64,000 nucleotides of DNA from Sphingomonas natans (GCF_030546695.1 NZ_JAUOTP010000007.1:1-64000), one strand, 5' to 3'; counted from the first letter of the stretch, positions 46,602 through 55,836 are shown. Made by a program: numbers and translations. The notes: generated by a model not told the origin, from the letters alone.

Positions 46602-47827
46602 GCGCGCGTCTCCACCGCCTGGCCAACGGCCTGACGCTCGCGGTCGAGCCGATGGCCGGCGTCGAGACGGTCGCGGTCGGTCTCTATGCCGATGCCGGCT
46701 CGCGCGCCGAGCCCGCGGGTCTCGCCGGGCTCGCGCACATGGTCGAGCATATGGTGTTCAAGGGCGCGGGCAGCCGCAACGCGCGCGGCATCGCCGAGGT
46801 GATCGAGGATCGCGGCGGCGCGCTCAACGCCTGGACGACGCGCGACCATACCGCCTTCCAGGCGCGGATGCTCGCCGAGGATATGGCGCTCGGGCTGGAG
46901 GTCATCGCCGATCTGATCCGCGCGCCCCATTTCGACGCCGCCGAGCTGGAGCGCGAGAAGGGCGTCGTTCTCGCCGAACTGGGCGAGGCGCGCGATACGC
47001 CCGACGACATCATCTTCGATCATCTCCAGGCGACCGCCTTCGCCGGCCAGACGCTGGGCGAGCCCGTGCTGGGCCATGAGGCGACGATCGCCGCGATCGA
47101 TGCGCCCGCGCTGCGCGGCTGGCTCGATGGGCAGTACCGCCCGGAAGGCCTCGTCCTCGCCGCCGCGGGCAAGGTCGATGAGCAGGCATTGCTCAAGCTG
47201 GCCGAGGCGCGCTTCGGCGATCTCGCGCCCGGCGCGGCGCCCGTGCCTGCCTCCGCGACCTTCGCCACCGGCACGCATCACGATGTCCGCCGCTTCGATC
47301 AGCTCCATGTCGCGATCGGCTATCGCGGCGTCGGCCTCCATGACGATGCGCTCCACGCGCTCTCGCTCTTCGCGAGCGCGGCGGGCGGGGGCATGTCGTC
47401 GCGCCTGTTCCAGGAGGTGCGCGAGGAGCGCGGCCTCGCTTATTCGATCTACGCCTGGGCGCATGCTTATGCCGAGACCGGCCTGTTCGGCGTCTATTGC
47501 GCCGCCGGCCGCCGCGATGCCGCGCGCGCTCTCGCGCTGACGCGCGAGGTGCTCGCCCGCACCGCCGAGACGCTCGATCAGGCCGAGCTCGATCGCGCGC
47601 GCGCGCAGGCGAAGGCCGGGCTGCTGATGGGCCTCGAATCGGTCGCCACCCGCGCCGACCATCTCGCCCGCCAGATCCAGATCCACGGCCGGATCGTGCC
47701 GCCGGCCGAGAGCGTCGCGCAGCTGGAGGCGGTCACCGTCGCCCAAGCGCGCGCGGCGGGGCAGGCGGCGTTGGCGGGCGGCGAGGCGCTGGCCACGGTC
47801 GGCGGCAAGCTGGCGAAGGCGGCGTGA
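46598..47827 (+). CDS. M16-family zinc peptidase (pitrilysin/processing-peptidase type)
   Basis: Zinc metalloprotease of 409 aa with the inverted HxxEH motif AHMVEHMVFKG (His 47, Glu 50, His 51) and the downstream Glu in EKGVVLAELGEARDTPDD. The C-terminal inactive half has GGGMSSRLFQEVREERGLAYSIYAW. This single-chain, short form resembles the ancestor of mitochondrial processing peptidase. The substrate is unknown. Coupled to thrC by a 4-bp overlap, a conserved neighbourhood with no obvious metabolic link. Confidence 0.93.
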   Translation: MSARLHRLANGLTLAVEPMAGVETVAVGLYADAGSRAEPAGLAGLAHMVEHMVFKGAGSRNARGIAEVIEDRGGALNAWTTRDHTAFQARMLAEDMALGLEVIADLIRAPHFDAAELEREKGVVLAELGEARDTPDDIIFDHLQATAFAGQTLGEPVLGHEATIAAIDAPALRGWLDGQYRPEGLVLAAAGKVDEQALLKLAEARFGDLAPGAAPVPASATFATGTHHDVRRFDQLHVAIGYRGVGLHDDALHALSLFASAAGGGMSSRLFQEVREERGLAYSIYAWAHAYAETGLFGVYCAAGRRDAARALALTREVLARTAETLDQAELDRARAQAKAGLLMGLESVATRADHLARQIQIHGRIVPPAESVAQLEAVTVAQARAAGQAALAGGEALATVGGKLAKAA

Positions 47828-47837
47828 GCACTTTGGG

Positions 47838-47964
47838 ATCCTCCCCGGTACGGGGAGGGGGACCATGCGCAGCATGGGGGAGGGGGCTCTCCATCCTCGT
47901 TGCGCTTCGCCGAAATCCCCCTCCACCCCCTGCGGCGGTCCCCCTCCCCGTGCCGGGGAGGATT
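47838..47964. repeat. Family-B paired palindromic repeat (B8)
   Basis: ATCCTCCCCGGTACGGGGAGG on the left and CTCCCCGTGCCGGGGAGGAT on the right, with ACCATGCGCAGCATGG next to the left arm as in B5. It lies between the M16 gene and the methyltransferase. Its end GGGGAGGA is 7 nt before the methyltransferase ATG. Confidence 0.9.
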
Positions 47965-47969
47965 GGATC

Positions 47970-48839
47970 ATGACCGACTTCCAGACCCTCGTCACCGAAC
48001 CCTGGGACGATTACGGGCTCGTCGATTCGGGGCACGGCCGGAAGCTTGAGCGCTATGGCCGCTTCCGCTTCATCCGCCCCGAGCCGCAGGCGATGTGGGC
48101 GCCCGCCTCGACGAGCTGGGCCGCCGACGGCGACTTTATCGCCGCCTCGGACGACGAGGGTGGCGGCAAGTGGCATCTCTCGCGCGATGTCCCGCGCGGC
48201 GGCTGGCACCTGCGCTGGGAGGAATTGCGCTTCCAGGCGCAGAACACCGCCTTCCGCCACCTCGCTTTCTTCCCCGACATGATGCCGCAATGGTCGTGGA
48301 TGCGCGAGCGCACCGCGGAAGGCAGCGAGATGCTCAACCTGTTCGGCTATACCGGCATCGGCACGCTCGCGCTGGCCGCCAAGGGCGCCAGGGTCACGCA
48401 TGTCGATGCGTCGAAGAAGTCGGTCGAGGCCGGCAAGTCGAACGCCTTCCTGTCCGACATGACCGACCGCCCGATCCGCTGGATGGTCGACGACGCGGTC
48501 AAGTTCGCCGCGCGCGAGGTCCGGCGCGAGCGCCGCTACGACGGCATCGTCCTCGATCCCCCCAAGTTCGGTCGCGGTCCCGACGGCGAGATCTGGCGGC
48601 TCGAGGAGCATCTGCCCGGCCTGATCCTGCACTGCCGGCAGTTGCTGGACGAGAATTCCAAATTCCTCGTCCTGACCGTCTATGCGGTCCGCATGTCGGC
48701 GCTGGCGATCGGCAATCTGCTCCAGCAGGCGCTGGGCGATCTCGGCGGCCGGATCGAGGTCGGCGAAATGGCCGTCCGCGAGGAAGCGCGCGGGCTCTTG
48801 CTGCCGACGGCGATCTTTGCGCGGTGGACCAAGGACTAG
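47970..48839 (+). CDS. SAM-dependent methyltransferase, RlmI-like
   Basis: Class I methyltransferase of 289 aa resembling rRNA methylases of the RlmI/PF10672 group. The SAM-binding motif is LNLFGYTGIGTLALAAKGA, the acidic motif is VTHVDASKKSVE, and the catalytic-loop motif is IVLDPPKFGRGPDGEIW. It lacks the N-terminal PUA domain of RlmI. The start at 47970 follows the GGGGAGGA end of repeat B8; the longer in-frame extension only translates that repeat. The RNA substrate is not identifiable. Confidence 0.87.
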   Translation: MTDFQTLVTEPWDDYGLVDSGHGRKLERYGRFRFIRPEPQAMWAPASTSWAADGDFIAASDDEGGGKWHLSRDVPRGGWHLRWEELRFQAQNTAFRHLAFFPDMMPQWSWMRERTAEGSEMLNLFGYTGIGTLALAAKGARVTHVDASKKSVEAGKSNAFLSDMTDRPIRWMVDDAVKFAAREVRRERRYDGIVLDPPKFGRGPDGEIWRLEEHLPGLILHCRQLLDENSKFLVLTVYAVRMSALAIGNLLQQALGDLGGRIEVGEMAVREEARGLLLPTAIFARWTKD

Positions 48840-48855
48840 TCGATTCTCCAAAGTC

Positions 48856-48964
48856 CGCTCATCCTGAGGAGAGGACTGAGCCAAGGCGAAGGCCCGTCTC
48901 GAAGGACTCGCACTGTCCTTCGAGACGCTGCTTCGACAGGCTCAGCAGCTCCTCAGGATGAGCG
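48856..48964. repeat. Family-C variant paired inverted repeat (C7)
   Basis: CGCTCATCCTGAGGAG on the left mirrors CTCCTCAGGATGAGCG on the right; inner CGTCTCGAAGGACTCGCA and TGTCCTTCGAGACG form a second stem. It lies between the convergent methyltransferase and ccmB genes. It is closely related to C6. Confidence 0.87.
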
Positions 48965-48973
48965 ATCGGGAGA

Positions 48974-49621
48974 TTATGTCCGTCCCGCCCGCAGGGCTGC
49001 CCCGGCGACGAACGGCGCCCCAGCCACCAGCAGCAGGCTCGTCGCCGCGAGCAGCTTTGTCGCGCCGACGCCGCCGTCGCCCAGCGCACCCGCGCCGAAG
49101 ATCAGCAAGGGGATCGCCAGCGGCAGCATGACCAGCCCCGACAGCGCCCCGGCCCCGCGCAGGCCCGCGGTCAGCGCCGCCGTCGCCACCGCCAGCGCCG
49201 CCAGCCCCGGCGTCGCCAGCGCCAGGCCCAATTCCAGCCGCGCGACCGTCGACCCGTCCAGCCCCAGCAGGGCGGCGGCGGGCAAGGTCGCGATCATCAG
49301 CGGCGGGCCGAACGCGATCCAGTGCGCGATGAGCTTCGCCACGCCGATCGCCTCCTCGCCGATCCCGCGCACCACGCATTGGTCGATCATGCCGGAGGCG
49401 AGATCGGGGGCGACGAGACGCTCGACCGGGAGCAAGGCCGCAAGCAGGGCGGCGGTCAGCAGCAGCCCCCCGCCGATCCGCGCCAGCAAGATCTTGTCCG
49501 GCCCGATCGCGAAGGGCAGCAGCGTCGCCACCAGCAGATAGAAGACCAAGGGCAGCACCGCGCCGCCCTGCGCCCAGGCGATGCGCAGGTCGCGCGCGAC
49601 AAGCCCGGCCAGCGCCTTCAC
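48974..49621 (-). CDS. ccmB: Heme exporter subunit CcmB
   Basis: Membrane subunit of the CcmAB(C) ABC system for cytochrome c maturation; 215 aa with about six helices. It starts at GTG (VKALAGLVARDLRIAWAQGG) overlapping the ccmA stop. LPLVFYLLVATLLPFAIGPD and DLASGMIDQCVVRG fit the family. The other ccm genes (C-I) are not in this window. Confidence 0.92.
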   Translation of the reverse strand: MKALAGLVARDLRIAWAQGGAVLPLVFYLLVATLLPFAIGPDKILLARIGGGLLLTAALLAALLPVERLVAPDLASGMIDQCVVRGIGEEAIGVAKLIAHWIAFGPPLMIATLPAAALLGLDGSTVARLELGLALATPGLAALAVATAALTAGLRGAGALSGLVMLPLAIPLLIFGAGALGDGGVGATKLLAATSLLLVAGAPFVAGAALRAGRT

Positions 49622-50196
49622 AGCCGCAGCTCGCAGGTGGGGACAAGTCCGATCGGCTGATGGCTCGCGGCGACGAGTATCCCGCCTCCCGCCAGATGCG
49701 CCGCCATCGCCGCGCCCAGCCTTTCGAGCGCGCCAGCGTCCAGCCCATTGCCCGGCTCGTCGAGCAGCCAGATGTCGGCGCCGCTCGCGATCGTGCGCGC
49801 GAGCACGGCGCGCTTGCGCTGCCCGGTCGAGAGCCAGCCGACCGGCACCTCTGCCAGAGCCTCCAGCCCCATCGCCGTCATCGCCTCGTCGAGCGCCGCC
49901 TCGCTCGCCCCGTCGAGCCGCGCCCAGAAGCCGAGCGCCGCGCGCAGCGGCCGCTCCGCATCCAGCGCCGCCGCCTCGGCCGCCAGCGCGAGGCTCCCGT
50001 CGCGCTCGATCCGCCCCGCCGCCGGTGCGAGCAGCCCGGCGATGATCCGCAACAGGCTCGATTTGCCCGCCCCGTTCGGGCCGGTGACGAGCGCGGAATC
50101 GCCCGGCGCGAGCGCCAGTTCGATCCCCTCGAACAGCAGCCGTTCGCCGCGCAGGCAGGCCAGGTCGTGAAGCACGAGCCGCGCGGGCCAACTCAT
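49618..50196 (-). CDS. ccmA: Heme exporter ATP-binding protein CcmA
   Basis: ABC ATPase of 192 aa for cytochrome c maturation. The Walker A motif is GPNGAGKS (residues 39-46), the signature is LSTGQRKR, Walker B is IWLLDEP, and the H-loop region is LVAASHQP. It energises release of holo-CcmE in the CcmABCD complex. The start at 50196 overlaps the metallopeptidase stop; ccmB follows with a GTGA overlap. Confidence 0.93.
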   Translation of the reverse strand: MSWPARLVLHDLACLRGERLLFEGIELALAPGDSALVTGPNGAGKSSLLRIIAGLLAPAAGRIERDGSLALAAEAAALDAERPLRAALGFWARLDGASEAALDEAMTAMGLEALAEVPVGWLSTGQRKRAVLARTIASGADIWLLDEPGNGLDAGALERLGAAMAAHLAGGGILVAASHQPIGLVPTCELRL

Positions 50197-50609
50197 CCGG
50201 GCGCGTGCCCCGCATCCTGCTCCAGCGCGTGCATGTCGTCGTCGGAGAGGCCGAAATGGTGGCCGATCTCGTGGATCATCACATGCGCGACGAGCGTCTC
50301 CAGCGTCTCGCCGCCCTCGCACCATTCGTCGAGCAGGGCGCGGCGGTAGAGGTGGATCATGTCGGGCAATGTGCCGCTGTCGTCGATCGACTTGGTGCCG
50401 ATCGGCCGCCCCGAATACAGCCCCGACAGCTGGAACGGATCCTTAAGGCCGAGCGCGGCCAGCGTCTCCTCGTCGGCGAACTCCTCGATCTGCAGCACGA
50501 CATTGCCGAGATGCGCGCGAAATGCGTGCGGCAGGCGCGCGATCGCGTCGCGCGCGATCCGCTCGATCGCCCCAGCATCGGGCGCGATGGTTTGACGTGG
50601 CGTCGCCAT
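50193..50609 (-). CDS. Small zinc metallopeptidase-like protein (zincin, DUF1025 type)
   Basis: Minimal zincin of 138 aa. The zinc motif is HEIGHHFGLSDDDM (His 113, Glu 114, His 117) and an upstream IHLYRRALLDEW segment is family-typical. Such proteins are widespread and uncharacterised. It begins the three-gene unit with ccmA and ccmB (4-bp overlaps). The gene diverges from phhB with about 49 bp between starts. Confidence 0.85.
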   Translation of the reverse strand: MATPRQTIAPDAGAIERIARDAIARLPHAFRAHLGNVVLQIEEFADEETLAALGLKDPFQLSGLYSGRPIGTKSIDDSGTLPDMIHLYRRALLDEWCEGGETLETLVAHVMIHEIGHHFGLSDDDMHALEQDAGHAPG

Positions 50610-50658
50610 GTGCGCGACATAGGCCAGAGCGTGGCCGGTGCGCCAGCGGGGGACGACG

Positions 50659-50952
50659 ATGACGATCAGACGCCTGAACGAAGCGGAGCGCGCGCTCGCG
50701 CTTGCCGATCTCCCCGGCTGGAGCGCCGACGCCGAGCGCGACGGCATCCGACGCCGCTTCGTCTTCGCCGATTTCATCGAGGCGTTCGGCTTCATGACGA
50801 AGGTCGCGCTGCTCGCCGAAAAGTCCGATCACCATCCCGAATGGACGAACGTCTGGAATCGCGTCGACATGCTCCTGACGACGCACGACGCGGGCGGCCT
50901 CTCGCAACGCGACATCGCGCTCGCTGCCGAGATCGACGCGCTTCTTGGCTGA
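50659..50952 (+). CDS. phhB: Pterin-4a-carbinolamine dehydratase
   Basis: 97-aa 4a-hydroxytetrahydrobiopterin dehydratase that recycles the pterin cofactor of aromatic hydroxylases. The catalytic motif is [24 protein letters not shown]. Normal length. Its stop lies inside the start of the ABC ATPase gene, which therefore may be cotranscribed. No phenylalanine hydroxylase is adjacent. Confidence 0.95.
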   Translation: MTIRRLNEAERALALADLPGWSADAERDGIRRRFVFADFIEAFGFMTKVALLAEKSDHHPEWTNVWNRVDMLLTTHDAGGLSQRDIALAAEIDALLG

Positions 50953-51703
50953 GGCCGCTCCCGCGCTTTCTTACGAGGCCGTCAGCCGCCTCTATGGGGG
51001 CGCCGCCGCGGTCGATGCGGTGACGCTCGCGATTCCCGCCGGCCAGTTCGTGGCGCTCGTCGGCACGTCGGGATCGGGCAAGTCGACCTTGCTGCGGATG
51101 GCCAACCGGCTGGAGGCGCCCGACGGCGGCCGCGTGCTGCGCGACGGCGTCGATATCGCCGGGCGCGATCCGGTCGAGGTGCGCCGGGCGACCGGCTACA
51201 GCTTCCAGAATGTCGGGCTGTTCCCGCACATGACCGTCGCCGAGAATATCCGCCTGCCCGCGCGGCTCGCCGGCCGCCCGCCGCTGGACGTGGCGGCCGC
51301 GCTGGAGCGCGTGGGCCTGCCCGCCGATTATGCGACGCGGATGCCCGCGCAATTGTCGGGCGGCGAACAGGCGCGCGTCGGCATCGCCCGCGCTTTGGGC
51401 AGCGAGGCCAAATTGCTGCTGATGGACGAACCGTTCGGCGCGCTCGATCCCGTCACGCGCGACCGGCTCGGGCGCACGGTGCGCGATCTCCACGATCGGC
51501 TCGGACTGACGACGATCCTCGTCACGCACGACATGGCCGAGGCTCTGCTGCTCGCGGATCGGGTGGTGGTAATGGCCGGCGGCCGAGTGGTGGGCGATGC
51601 GAGTCCGCGGGAGATGCTGGCGGGCGAGGCGGGGGCGGAGGCGGCGGCCTTGGTCGCGGTGCCCAAGGAACAGGCCGAACGGCTGCGGGCGATTGGTGGA
51701 TGA
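50945..51703 (+). CDS. Osmoprotectant/quaternary-amine ABC transporter ATP-binding protein
   Basis: ABC ATPase of 252 aa, OpuCA/ProV-like but without C-terminal CBS domains. Walker A is GTSGSGKS, the Q-loop is [11 protein letters not shown], the signature is LSGGEQAR, and Walker B is [13 protein letters not shown] with THDMAEAL after it. The start is TTG at 50945, overlapping phhB. The partner is the fused permease/binding protein downstream, separated by repeat A3. The lack of CBS domains means osmotic gating would have to occur otherwise. Confidence 0.87.
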   Translation: MAEAAPALSYEAVSRLYGGAAAVDAVTLAIPAGQFVALVGTSGSGKSTLLRMANRLEAPDGGRVLRDGVDIAGRDPVEVRRATGYSFQNVGLFPHMTVAENIRLPARLAGRPPLDVAAALERVGLPADYATRMPAQLSGGEQARVGIARALGSEAKLLLMDEPFGALDPVTRDRLGRTVRDLHDRLGLTTILVTHDMAEALLLADRVVVMAGGRVVGDASPREMLAGEAGAEAAALVAVPKEQAERLRAIGG

Positions 51704-51720
51704 GGTGCGCCGCCATCAAC

Positions 51721-51820
51721 CGTCATCCTGAACTCGTTTCAGGATCCATGGCCCGGCCTTTCCGCGCGCGGCCCGGTGGCAAGGGCGGGTCTTGGATCCT
51801 GAAACAAGTTCAGGATGACG
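51721..51820. repeat. Family-A paired palindromic repeat (A3)
   Basis: CGTCATCCTGAACTCGTTTC with AGGATCC on the left mirrors GGATCCTGAAACAAGTTCAG with GATGACG on the right, 100 bp in all. It separates the ABC ATPase gene from its presumed permease partner. Confidence 0.88.
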
Positions 51821-51839
51821 ACATTCCAGGGCCGGGCGC

Positions 51840-53351
51840 ATGATTCCAGCGCTCGCCCAACTCCCCCCGCTCATCGCCAGCCACCTGCTCCTCGCCAGCG
51901 CGGCGATGGGGCTCGCGCTCCTCATCGGGCTCCCGCTCGGGCTGCTCGCCGCGCGCCGCCCGCGCTTCGGCAGCGTCATCCTCGGCGCGGCCAGCCTGGC
52001 GCAGACGATCCCCGGTCTGGCCCTGCTCGCGCTTTTCTATCCGCTCCTGCTGTGGCTCTCGTCGTTCGTCGGCGGCGCGATCCCCGCTTTGGGCTTTCTC
52101 CCCGCTCTGCTCGCGCTCACGATCTACGCGCTGCTGCCGATCCTTAGGAACGTCGTCGCGGGGCTGGGCGGGATCGATCCGGCGGTCGCGCAGGCTGCCG
52201 ACGGCGTCGGCATGACGCCGGGCCAGAAGCTGCGCCTGGTCGAGATCCCGCTCGCGGCCCCCGTTGCAATGGCGGGGATCCGCACGGCCGCGGTCTGGAC
52301 GATCGGCGCGGCGACGCTGGCGACGACGATCGGCTATCCCAGCCTCGGCAATCCGATCTTCTCCGGGCTCCAGACCGAGAATTGGTCGCTCGTCCTCGCC
52401 GGCTGTCTCGGCGCGGCCGGCCTCGCCATCGCCGTCGATCTGTTGCTGGCTTTAGTCGAACGCGGCCTCGCGAAACGCCGCAAGCTGCCGATCCTGATCG
52501 GCGCGGGCCTGCTCGCGATCGGCCTCGCCGCCGCCTTCGCGCCGCTCCTCGCCCCGCGCCAGCAGACGGTGGTCGTCGGCGCCAAGAATTTCTCCGAGCA
52601 GTTCATCCTCGCACGGCTGATCGGCGCGCGGCTGGGGGCGGCGGGCTACCGCGTCTCCTATCGCGAGGGGCTCGGCTCGGCGGTTGCCTATCGCGCGCTC
52701 GCGGCGGGCGATGTCGATGTCTATGTCGATTATGCGGGGACGCTCTGGACGGGCGCGATGGGCCGCACGGATGTCGTCCCGCGCGCAGAAATGCTGGCCG
52801 AAATGGCCAAATGGATGGCCGCGGGCCCCAAGACCGCGCTCGTCGGCCCGCTCGGCTTCGAAAATGCCTATGCGCTGGCGACGCGCCCCGGCGCAGGCAT
52901 CGCGAGCCTCGCCGATCTCGCTGCGCGCGCGCCGACGCTGGCGCTCGGTGCCGATCTCGAATTCCTCGATCGCCCCGAATGGGCGGCGATCCGCCAGGCG
53001 TACGGGCTCCGCTTCCGCGACCAGCGCGCCTACAACCCGACCTTCATGTATCGCGCGCTGGCGAGCGGACAGGCCGACGTGATCTCGGCCTTCTCGTCGG
53101 ACGGGCGGATCGCCGCCGACCATCTCGTGGTGCTCAGCGATCCGAAGCAGGCGATGCCGCGCTACGATGCGGTGCTGCTCGCCAGTCCCCGGCGCGCCCG
53201 CGACGCCCGCTTCCTCGCCGCGCTCCGCCCGCTGATCGGCGCGATCCCGGTCGAGGCGATGCGCGAGGCCAATTATCAGGTCGATCGCGACGCGGGGAAG
53301 CAGACACCCGATGCCGCGGCGACGTGGCTGGGCAGGGCGATCACCAAATAG
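51840..53351 (+). CDS. Fused osmoprotectant ABC permease and substrate-binding protein
   Basis: Single chain of 503 aa. Residues 1-215 form an OpuCB/ProW-like permease with the EAA-type loop (QAADGVGMTPGQKLRLVEIPLA). A further helix follows (about 220-240). Residues 245-503 form a periplasmic OpuCC-like binding domain starting VVVGAKNFSEQFILARLIGA, with GDVDVYVDYAGTLW and MREANYQVDRD. This fusion architecture is known for glycine betaine/choline/carnitine transporters. It tethers the binding protein to the membrane. The specific ligand is unknown. Confidence 0.88.
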   Translation: MIPALAQLPPLIASHLLLASAAMGLALLIGLPLGLLAARRPRFGSVILGAASLAQTIPGLALLALFYPLLLWLSSFVGGAIPALGFLPALLALTIYALLPILRNVVAGLGGIDPAVAQAADGVGMTPGQKLRLVEIPLAAPVAMAGIRTAAVWTIGAATLATTIGYPSLGNPIFSGLQTENWSLVLAGCLGAAGLAIAVDLLLALVERGLAKRRKLPILIGAGLLAIGLAAAFAPLLAPRQQTVVVGAKNFSEQFILARLIGARLGAAGYRVSYREGLGSAVAYRALAAGDVDVYVDYAGTLWTGAMGRTDVVPRAEMLAEMAKWMAAGPKTALVGPLGFENAYALATRPGAGIASLADLAARAPTLALGADLEFLDRPEWAAIRQAYGLRFRDQRAYNPTFMYRALASGQADVISAFSSDGRIAADHLVVLSDPKQAMPRYDAVLLASPRRARDARFLAALRPLIGAIPVEAMREANYQVDRDAGKQTPDAAATWLGRAITK

Positions 53352-53438
53352 CCCGTTCGTGCGGAGCCCGTCGAAGCACCGTCCTTCTTCTTTCACCGTA
53401 AAAGAAGGACGGCCCTTCGACAGGCTCAGGGCAAACGG
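53352..53438. repeat. Family-C paired inverted repeat (C5)
   Basis: CCCGTTCGTGCGGAGCCCGTC and GAAGCACCGTCCTTCTTCTT on the left mirror AAGAAGGACGGCCCTTCGAC and AGGCTCAGGGCAAACGG on the right. It is very close in sequence to C4. It lies between convergent genes and could terminate both. Confidence 0.88.
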
Positions 53439-53465
53439 AGAGGGAAGCGCGCGCTCGGCCCTATC

Positions 53466-55550
53466 TCAAAGCTGGAAGCGCGCCGTCACCCGGATGTCGC
53501 GGCCCGCGAGCGGCGCATAATCCTTGAGGAAGGACGAGGCGCGCCGCGCGGTCACGTCGAACAGGTTGTTGGCGGAAAGGATGATGCTCGTCCCCTTGCG
53601 ATCCGCGAAGGGATGCACGCCGATCGAGGCGTTGACCGTCGTCCAGCCCTTGGTCTCGGTTTCGAAGTCCGAGATCCGGTCCTGGCTGGCGGCGCGCTCC
53701 ACTTCGGCCCGGCCGAACACCTGCCCGCCGCGCGCCTCGATCCCGCCCAGCACGCGCAGCGGCGGGATGCGCGGCGCCGGCCCCACGTCCAGGATCTGCG
53801 CATTCACATAATCGGCGAGCGCATCCAGCGCGATCGTCGTCGCGCCGATATGCGCGAGATCCAGCGAGCCCTGCGCCTCGAAGCCATAATAACGCGCCTT
53901 GCCCTGGCGAGTCTGGAAGACAGGCAGGCCATCCTCCAGCGTGCCGGTCGGCAGATCGTCGATATAATTGGCGAAGCGCGTGTAGTAGGCCGATCCCTCG
54001 ATGTCGAAGCCGTGGCCGTGGATGTGCAGCACCGCCTCGGCACCGTTGGCCTTTTCCTTGGCGAGGCCGGGTTCGCCGATCTCGAATGCTTCGGTGCCGG
54101 CATGCGGGCCGTTGGCGAACAACTCCTCGGCGGACGGCGCGCGCTCGGAATGCGAGAGGTTGAGCCCGATCTTGATCCCGTCCGTCACCGCCACCGACGC
54201 GCCGAGCGAGCCCGAGAGCAGATCGAAGCTCTCCTTGGCGGCGAGGAACTGGGGCTGGTCGGGGCGCGGCTTGCCCTCGGCGATCGAATGTTCGTAGCGG
54301 CCACCCGCCTCGATCTTGAAGCTGCCATAATCGAGCTGCTGCAGCGTGAACACGCCCTGCTGGTCGGTCTGGGTGCGCGGCAGGAACGCCTCGTCGCCGA
54401 CGACGTCGAAGTCGCGATAGACGAACTGCGCGCCGGTCACGCCGCGCCACGCGCCATGCTGCGCCTGCGCCAGCTCCAGCCGGCCTTCCATGCCCTGATT
54501 GTAGAAAGCGGTGCCGATGCTGTTATCTTCTTCCAGCTCGTAATGGCGATAGCGCGCCGCACCCAACCGGAAGCGGATCGCCTCCAGCAAATTGCCGCCC
54601 GTGTCGATCTGTGCGCGCGCGTCGATCCGGTCCTGCGCAACGTCGATGCGCGGCGCTTCCTGTTCCTCGCCGAGCTGCGTCGCGTAGCGGATCGGCACGC
54701 CGTAGAGGCTGTCATAATGGCTGTAGGAGAAGCCCAGGCTGCCCGTCTCGGTGATCACCGTCGCGCCGACGCCGACTTCCCAGGTCTTGGCCTGCGTGTT
54801 GGGAAGCTTGTCCTTCACCGCCGCATTGCCCGCAAAGTCGATCTCGCCAGTGGGATCGCCGCCCGCCGCCGCGGTCGCCAGCGCCTGCTGGCGCAAGGCC
54901 GGGGTCAGCGCATAGCCGCCGATCCGCTGGTCGCCCGTCTTGAGATAGCTGCCGTCGACATGGAGGACGAGATTGTCGGCCGCCTTCACGTCCGCCGCGA
55001 CGCCGCCGGAGCGCTCGTTCGAGGCGCTGCCATAAGTGCCCTGCGCGGTCAGGCGATAGCCGTTCTCGGGAATGGTGCGCGGGATGCGCGTGTCCATGAC
55101 GTTGACGACGCCGCCGATCGCCTCGGAGCCGTACAGCAGGGCGGAGGGCCCGCGCACGACCTCGATCCGCTCGGCGAGCAGGGGATTGATGACGACCGCA
55201 TGATCGACGCTGGCGGTGGACGCGTCGAAGCTGCCGACGCCGTCGGTCAGCACGCGCACGCGATCGCCCTGGAAGCCGCGCAGGATCGGCCGCGACGCGC
55301 TCGGCCCGAACGAACTGGCCGAGACGCCGGGCGTGCGCGCGAGCGTCTCCGCGATCGTGGGCTTCAGGTTCTGCGCAAGCTCGGTGCCGGACAGGACCGA
55401 GACGCCGGCAATCACATCTTCTCGCGAGCGCGACAGCGGCGCGGTGACGACGATGTCGGCGCCGGTCGGCGGCCCGGCATCCTCGGCCAAGGCCGCCGCA
55501 ACTGGCAGCAGCATCGTTCCGGCCAGCAATCCCGCTTTCAAAACCCGCAT
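53466..55550 (-). CDS. TonB-dependent outer-membrane receptor
   Basis: Active-uptake outer-membrane receptor of 694 aa. Signal peptide is MRVLKAGLLAGTMLLPVAAALA. A TonB-box-like stretch (ADIVVTAPL) precedes the plug domain (VSVLSGTELAQNL, LARTPGVSASSFGPSASRP, LRGFQGDRVRVLTDGVGS, IEVVRGPSALLYGSEAIGGV). A 22-strand barrel follows, ending in the Phe-containing terminal strand VTARFQL. The plug resembles receptors of the ZnuD-like group, so a metal or metallophore is possible but not shown. A perfect short palindrome sits 44 bp upstream of the start. Confidence 0.92.
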   Translation of the reverse strand: MRVLKAGLLAGTMLLPVAAALAEDAGPPTGADIVVTAPLSRSREDVIAGVSVLSGTELAQNLKPTIAETLARTPGVSASSFGPSASRPILRGFQGDRVRVLTDGVGSFDASTASVDHAVVINPLLAERIEVVRGPSALLYGSEAIGGVVNVMDTRIPRTIPENGYRLTAQGTYGSASNERSGGVAADVKAADNLVLHVDGSYLKTGDQRIGGYALTPALRQQALATAAAGGDPTGEIDFAGNAAVKDKLPNTQAKTWEVGVGATVITETGSLGFSYSHYDSLYGVPIRYATQLGEEQEAPRIDVAQDRIDARAQIDTGGNLLEAIRFRLGAARYRHYELEEDNSIGTAFYNQGMEGRLELAQAQHGAWRGVTGAQFVYRDFDVVGDEAFLPRTQTDQQGVFTLQQLDYGSFKIEAGGRYEHSIAEGKPRPDQPQFLAAKESFDLLSGSLGASVAVTDGIKIGLNLSHSERAPSAEELFANGPHAGTEAFEIGEPGLAKEKANGAEAVLHIHGHGFDIEGSAYYTRFANYIDDLPTGTLEDGLPVFQTRQGKARYYGFEAQGSLDLAHIGATTIALDALADYVNAQILDVGPAPRIPPLRVLGGIEARGGQVFGRAEVERAASQDRISDFETETKGWTTVNASIGVHPFADRKGTSIILSANNLFDVTARRASSFLKDYAPLAGRDIRVTARFQL

Positions 55551-55593
55551 GTGATTCCCGCTTCCGTGTCTCGTGTCGGCAGCAATAGCGCGA

Positions 55594-55608
55594 TGATATA
55601 TTGTATCA
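55594..55608. promoter_or_regulatory. Candidate operator upstream of the TonB receptor
   Basis: TGATATATTGTATCA is a perfect 5-5-5 inverted repeat (TGATA, TATCA) and the most AT-rich stretch nearby, 44-58 bp before the receptor ATG. Metal regulators of the Fur/Zur group bind AT-rich palindromes in such positions. Which regulator acts here is unknown. Confidence 0.4.
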
Positions 55609-55738
55609 AGCACATTCTTCGCAGCCGCAGCACGGTTCGGCGCAGGATGCTAGCTGGAGGATGAACCGGAGCGGGGCGGGGCGATTTCGCGGCGGCCTGC
55701 GGCAGCGATGCCACAACGTTCTGCGCGCCATGACATCT

Positions 55739-55836
55739 GTCATCCTGAACTCGTTTCAGGATCCATGAACCGAGATCGGCCGTCCCACTCGCCGCTTCGG
55801 ACGGTCCATGGATGCTGAAACAAGTTCAGCATGACG
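55739..55836. repeat. Family-A paired palindromic repeat (A4)
   Basis: GTCATCCTGAACTCGTTTCA with GGATCCATG on the left mirrors CATGGATGCTGAAACAAGTT with CAGCATGACG on the right. It lies between the oligopeptidase stop and the TonB-receptor control region. The rest of the 297-bp gap, apart from the candidate operator, shows nothing recognisable. Confidence 0.88.
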
